From: an uncultured Porphyromonadaceae bacterium
Lineage (GTDB): Bacteria > Bacteroidota > Bacteroidia > Bacteroidales > Muribaculaceae
Reading direction: 5' to 3'
Assembly: GCA_900548875.1 (NCBI GenBank)
Contig: URMA01000042.1
Location: 1-24,594, forward strand
Length of the DNA stretch: 24,594 nt
The translations under genes were made by a program, and so were the position numbers. Below are positions 21,586-24,594 of the stretch, in pieces (within the stretch, counting starts at the first letter, position 1; every line of letters starts with the position of its first letter). The notes under the pieces were generated by a model. It did not search any database, had not been told where the DNA came from, and saw only the letters and a list, made by a program, of their open reading frames with translations.

Positions 21586-23110
21586 TTATTGATTCGTTTT
21601 GGTTGGTGTTTCCGTCAGCAATTTGAAGGCCGTGCCGATGTTTTCCACGATGTCGCTTGCCATCATGCCCACTTCGCCTTTCTGCTGTTTGGCAAGATTG
21701 CCGGCATAGCCGTGGATGAAGGTGGCAAGTGTCGTGGCAATGTGCGGTTGGTAGCCTTGTCCGAGCATGGCGGTAACGATGCCCGTCAGCACGTCGCCGC
21801 TTCCGGCTGTAGCCATTCCGGCGTTGCCCGTATTGTTGAAGTACACTTTTCCGTCAGGACGGAACACCATCGTGTAGTGTCCTTTCAGGATGATGTAGAT
21901 TTTCAGTGTGCGTGCCATGTCGATGGCTTTCTGGTAGCGCTCTTCGTCGCTGTAGGTTTCACCGAACAGGCGGTTGAACTCGCCGACGTGCGGAGTGATG
22001 ACGGAGTTGCGTGGAATGTCGTTAAGCATGGTCGGATGCTGGGCGATGCAGTTGAGTGCATCCGCGTCGAGCACTATCGGCGACTTGGCTTCTTTCAGAA
22101 ACCGGCTGAGCGCGCTGATGGTGGCATCCTGCTGTCCGATGCCCGGTCCGATGGCAATGGCCGACGTTTTCGGGTGCGGCTGTATTTTCGAAATGAAGCG
22201 GTTGTTGGCATCTTCGTCAAACAGCACTTCCGGCAGGGCAGTCTGGGTGACGATGTATCCGCATGAAGGAGCATGGAGGGTGACTACACCGGCTCCGCTC
22301 CGCATGGCTGCCTTGGCGCAGAGCAGCGCGGCGCCCATCATGCCGAAACTTCCGGCGGCAATATACAGGCGTCCGTAGTTGTCCTTCGAAGAAAACGGAT
22401 TGCGCGGGCGAAGACCTTTGCGCACGCCTTCTTCGTCAATCAGATAGTTGTTTGTAGGGATGGTTTCGGTGGCTTCCTTGTCCAGTCCGATGTCCAGCAC
22501 TTTCCATTCGCCGAGGCATTCGGCATTTTCGGAGAAGAAGAACGAAAGGCGCGGGAACTGGAAGGTGAGCGTCAGGTTGGCGTGCACCACATTGCGGCGC
22601 ATGTTGCTCTTGTTGAATTCGCCGAAGAGTCCCGACGGCACGTCGATGGAAACGACAAAGGCTTCCGACTCGTTGATGGTGCGCACAAGCGCCATGTAGC
22701 CGCCGACGAGCGCACGGGAAAGTCCGCTTCCGAACAGGGCGTCGATGACAACGTCGTTTCTTGTGATGTTGGGGAGGGTGATTTCGCGGTTCACTTCCTG
22801 TATCGGATAGTTGAAAAAGCCGCTGTTTGTTGGCGTCGCAGTCGGGCGAAAGTTTCCCTTCCGTATTGAAAAGCAGAATTATGGGCTTGAATCCTTCTGC
22901 AATGAGCATTCGTGCCACGGCAAGACCGTCACCGCCATTGTTGCCGGGTCCGGCAAAAATGATGATGCGTTGCGTGTTGTCCCAGCGGGATATGATTTCT
23001 TTGGCAACCAAAGCGGCGGCGCGTTCCATCAGGTCGATGGAGCGGATGCCTTCCTTTTCGATGGTGGCCTGATCAAGTTTCCTTATATCGTTCGACGTAA
23101 ATATTTTCAT
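21586..23110 (-). pseudogene. nnr: NAD(P)H-hydrate epimerase/dehydratase, frameshifted
   Basis: The intact frame would encode 507 residues repairing hydrated NAD(P)H: an N-terminal YjeF_N epimerase (from MKIFTSNDIRKLD; FAGPGNNGGDGLAVARM) and a C-terminal ADP- or ATP-dependent dehydratase (YIAAGSFGMMGAALL, IAIGPGIGQ, NTGNAGMATAGSGDVLTG). Both halves are well preserved. The frame breaks at the five-A run 22814-22818 (five T on the coding strand): removing one base joins the two ORFs as RLFNYPIQEVNREI. The first frame otherwise runs on into unrelated sequence to 22436. The total of 1,525 bases is exactly one more than a whole number of codons. The cause may be mutation, a sequencing or assembly error, or slippage. 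A separately translated dehydratase could start at the GTG at 22794. A GTATTTTTG-type -7 box lies at 23141-23134. Confidence 0.9.
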
Positions 23111-23133
23111 AAATCTGCTTAATTTCCGAACTA

Positions 23134-23141
23134 CAAAAATA
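23134..23141 (-). promoter_or_regulatory. -7 box of the nnr operon
   Basis: On the minus strand TATTTTTG at 23141-23134 matches TAnnTTTG, 24 bases before the nnr ATG. A TTTC about 19 bases further upstream (23164-23161) is a weak -33 candidate. Confidence 0.5.
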
Positions 23142-23331
23142 TCACATTTTTCCCTCAATTGAAAGAAAAATTAGTTATACTTCGTTACAACTGTCGAATT
23201 TCGGCAGCCGCGGTTTGTGTCGATGTGTCAATTTGCTTGTAATTGTATGTTAAATATGATATATTTATGATTATTATGTGACAAAATGACAAACAAATAG
23301 GCCTGTAATGCCAAATAATGGGGTGGGTTTC

Positions 23332-23363
23332 TTTGCTTTTGTATAGGCGGATTTCTATATTTG
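23332..23363 (+). promoter_or_regulatory. Promoter of the glutamine synthetase gene
   Basis: TTTG at 23332-23335, a 20-base spacer and TATATTTG at 23356-23363 match the consensus fully. The leader to the ATG at 23389 is about 19 bases. The AT-rich stretch 23165-23331 contains repeated GACA/TGTC words but no operator that I can name. Confidence 0.75.
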
Positions 23364-23388
23364 TAGAAACGAAAACTTAAACGGTACT

Positions 23389-24594
23389 ATGAATTTTGAG
23401 ATGAATCCTAATCCGCTGGTACGCTTTCTGATGAAGCGTCCGCAAGAGTTCACGAAAGCCGACCTCGTACGCTTTGTGAAGGAGAACCGTATAGAAATGA
23501 TCAACCTTCGTTATCCGGGTGCCGACGGGCGGTTGAAAACTTTGAATTTCATCATCAACGACGACGATTATCTGGACAGTATTTTGACCTGCGGCGAACG
23601 TGTCGACGGTTCCAGTCTGTTTCCCTATATTGAGGCCGGTTCGAGCGACCTCTATGTCGTGCCGCGCTACCGTACGGCTTTTCTGAATCCGTTCAGCAAG
23701 ATTCCTGCTCTTGACATACTTTGCAGCTACTATACGAAGGACGGTACACCGCTGGAAATGTCGCCTGAATACACGCTGCGCAAGGCACACCGCGAGTTGC
23801 AGCGTGTCACGGGACTGACGTTCCATGCGATGGGCGAATTGGAATATTATGTGGTTTCGCCGCTCGAAAATCTGTATCTTGCCGCCGACCAGAAGGGGTA
23901 TCACGAATCGACGCCTTTCAACAAGGGTGCCGAACTGCGTGCCAAGGCCATGAAATACATCGCCGAAGCCGGCGGGCTGATTAAGTACGGACACTCGGAA
24001 GTGGGCAATTTCACGAAGGACGGAAAGATGTACGAACAGAACGAAATAGAATTCCTGCCGACTGTGCTCGAAGATGCCGCCGACCAACTGATGGTGGCCA
24101 AATGGATTATCCGCACGCTGGCCTATGAATACGGCGTGGATGTCACGTTTGCACCGAAAATCACAGTGGGAAAGGCAGGCAGCGGACTGCATGTGCATAC
24201 GCGCCTGATGAAGGACGGCAAGAATGCGATGGTGGGTGCCGACGGAACGCTGTCGGACAACGCGTTGAAGGCCATTGCCGGTTATCTCGACCTTGCTCCT
24301 TCGCTGACGGCTTTCGGCAATACGAATCCAACATCCTATTTCCGCCTTGTGCCGCATCAGGAAGCGCCGACAAATATCTGTTGGGGCGACCGCAACCGCT
24401 CCGTGCTGGTGCGTGTGCCGCTCGGATGGAGTGCCGGAGCCAACCGTATGGTGTGCGATGCCAATCCGTTGGAAGCACCTTCCCGTCTGGATGTCAGCCT
24501 GAAGCAGACGGTGGAATTCCGTTGTCCCGACGGGTCGGCCGACATTTATCTGCTGCTTGCCGGACTGACGGTAGCCGCCCGCCACGGATTTGAA
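23389..24594 (+). CDS. Glutamine synthetase (3' end beyond the window)
   Basis: The frame is open from the ATG at 23389 to the last base, giving 402 residues without a stop; the rest lies beyond the window. The N-terminal beta-grasp region (FVKENRIEMINLRYPGADGR) precedes the catalytic domain. Core motifs are MGELEYYV (about residues 146-153), YEQNEIEFLPTVLEDAADQ (about 215-233), KAGSGLHVHTRL (about 262-273), and FRLVPHQEAPTNICWGDRNRSVLVRVP (about 319-345). The enzyme makes glutamine from glutamate, ammonia and ATP. The layout fits a GS of about 500 residues rather than the much larger GSIII type, but the C-terminus is needed to decide. An antisense ORF covers the same bases at 23377-24585 and is a shadow. 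Confidence 0.93.
   Translation, partial: MNFEMNPNPLVRFLMKRPQEFTKADLVRFVKENRIEMINLRYPGADGRLKTLNFIINDDDYLDSILTCGERVDGSSLFPYIEAGSSDLYVVPRYRTAFLNPFSKIPALDILCSYYTKDGTPLEMSPEYTLRKAHRELQRVTGLTFHAMGELEYYVVSPLENLYLAADQKGYHESTPFNKGAELRAKAMKYIAEAGGLIKYGHSEVGNFTKDGKMYEQNEIEFLPTVLEDAADQLMVAKWIIRTLAYEYGVDVTFAPKITVGKAGSGLHVHTRLMKDGKNAMVGADGTLSDNALKAIAGYLDLAPSLTAFGNTNPTSYFRLVPHQEAPTNICWGDRNRSVLVRVPLGWSAGANRMVCDANPLEAPSRLDVSLKQTVEFRCPDGSADIYLLLAGLTVAARHGFE

Noticed and set aside
22436..22813. Downstream part of the upstream nnr ORF as a distinct C-terminal domain
   Set aside because: It is Arg/His/Pro-rich read-through after the one-base frameshift; the real dehydratase frame overlaps it.
23377..24585. 402-codon minus-strand ORF at the right edge
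   Set aside because: The plus strand of the same bases encodes glutamine synthetase with its catalytic motifs; the minus frame has none.

Overview
The window looks like chromosomal DNA from a member of the order Bacteroidales (Bacteroidota). Several upstream regions carry the Bacteroidota-type promoter (-33 TTTG or TTG, about 20 bases, -7 TAnnTTTG) and lack a strong Shine-Dalgarno sequence. SecD and SecF are fused into one protein. There is a BspA-type leucine-rich-repeat protein with a C-terminal sorting-like domain, a DUF4831-like exported protein and SPII lipoproteins, all typical of the group. I cannot fix the genus from the sequence alone; Prevotella- or Bacteroides-like is an inference.

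Layout. 1-906: a terminator from an upstream gene, a compact minus-strand transcription unit (promoter, 21-codon ORF, terminator) and a promoter region for the next gene. 907-5239, plus strand: a sodium/alanine-type symporter, an EamA-type transporter, then a CobW-type metal GTPase 7 bases ahead of a small metallophosphoesterase. 5260-7060, minus strand and visibly AT-rich: an unknown 110-aa protein whose stop overlaps the start (ATGA) of an exported BspA-like LRR protein, preceded by a leader of about 300 bases that contains a 215-base nested palindrome with competing stems. 7161-8428: a Fic protein with a C-terminal winged helix, bracketed by three copies of a 48-base operator-like module. 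8427-10696: an AraC-family regulator diverging from an unusual fusion of a YczE/YitT-like membrane domain with a cytidylate-kinase-like domain. 10789-12768, minus: a large Ig-like lipoprotein. 12989-15928: SecDF. 16084-16788: a small lipoprotein. 16905-17229: a tandem array of promoter-bearing palindromic repeats ahead of argS. 17230-19020: argS. 19264-19779: an NlpC/P60 hydrolase. 19812-23110, minus: nnr (NAD(P)HX epimerase/dehydratase, broken by a one-base frameshift), the DUF4831-like protein and a beta-barrel protein, apparently one run of genes. 23389 to the end: a glutamine synthetase cut by the window edge.

Most of the window is ordinary housekeeping and envelope content: protein export (SecDF), tRNA charging (argS), metabolite repair (nnr), nitrogen assimilation (glutamine synthetase), transport and cell-wall hydrolysis. 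The unusual parts are regulatory or accessory: the small minus-strand unit near the left edge, the structured leader in front of the 110-aa/LRR pair, the Fic gene with its repeated operator modules, the promoter-bearing repeat arrays in front of argS and the symporter, and the membrane/kinase fusion beside an AraC regulator. All functional calls rest on motif recognition; no database search was run.
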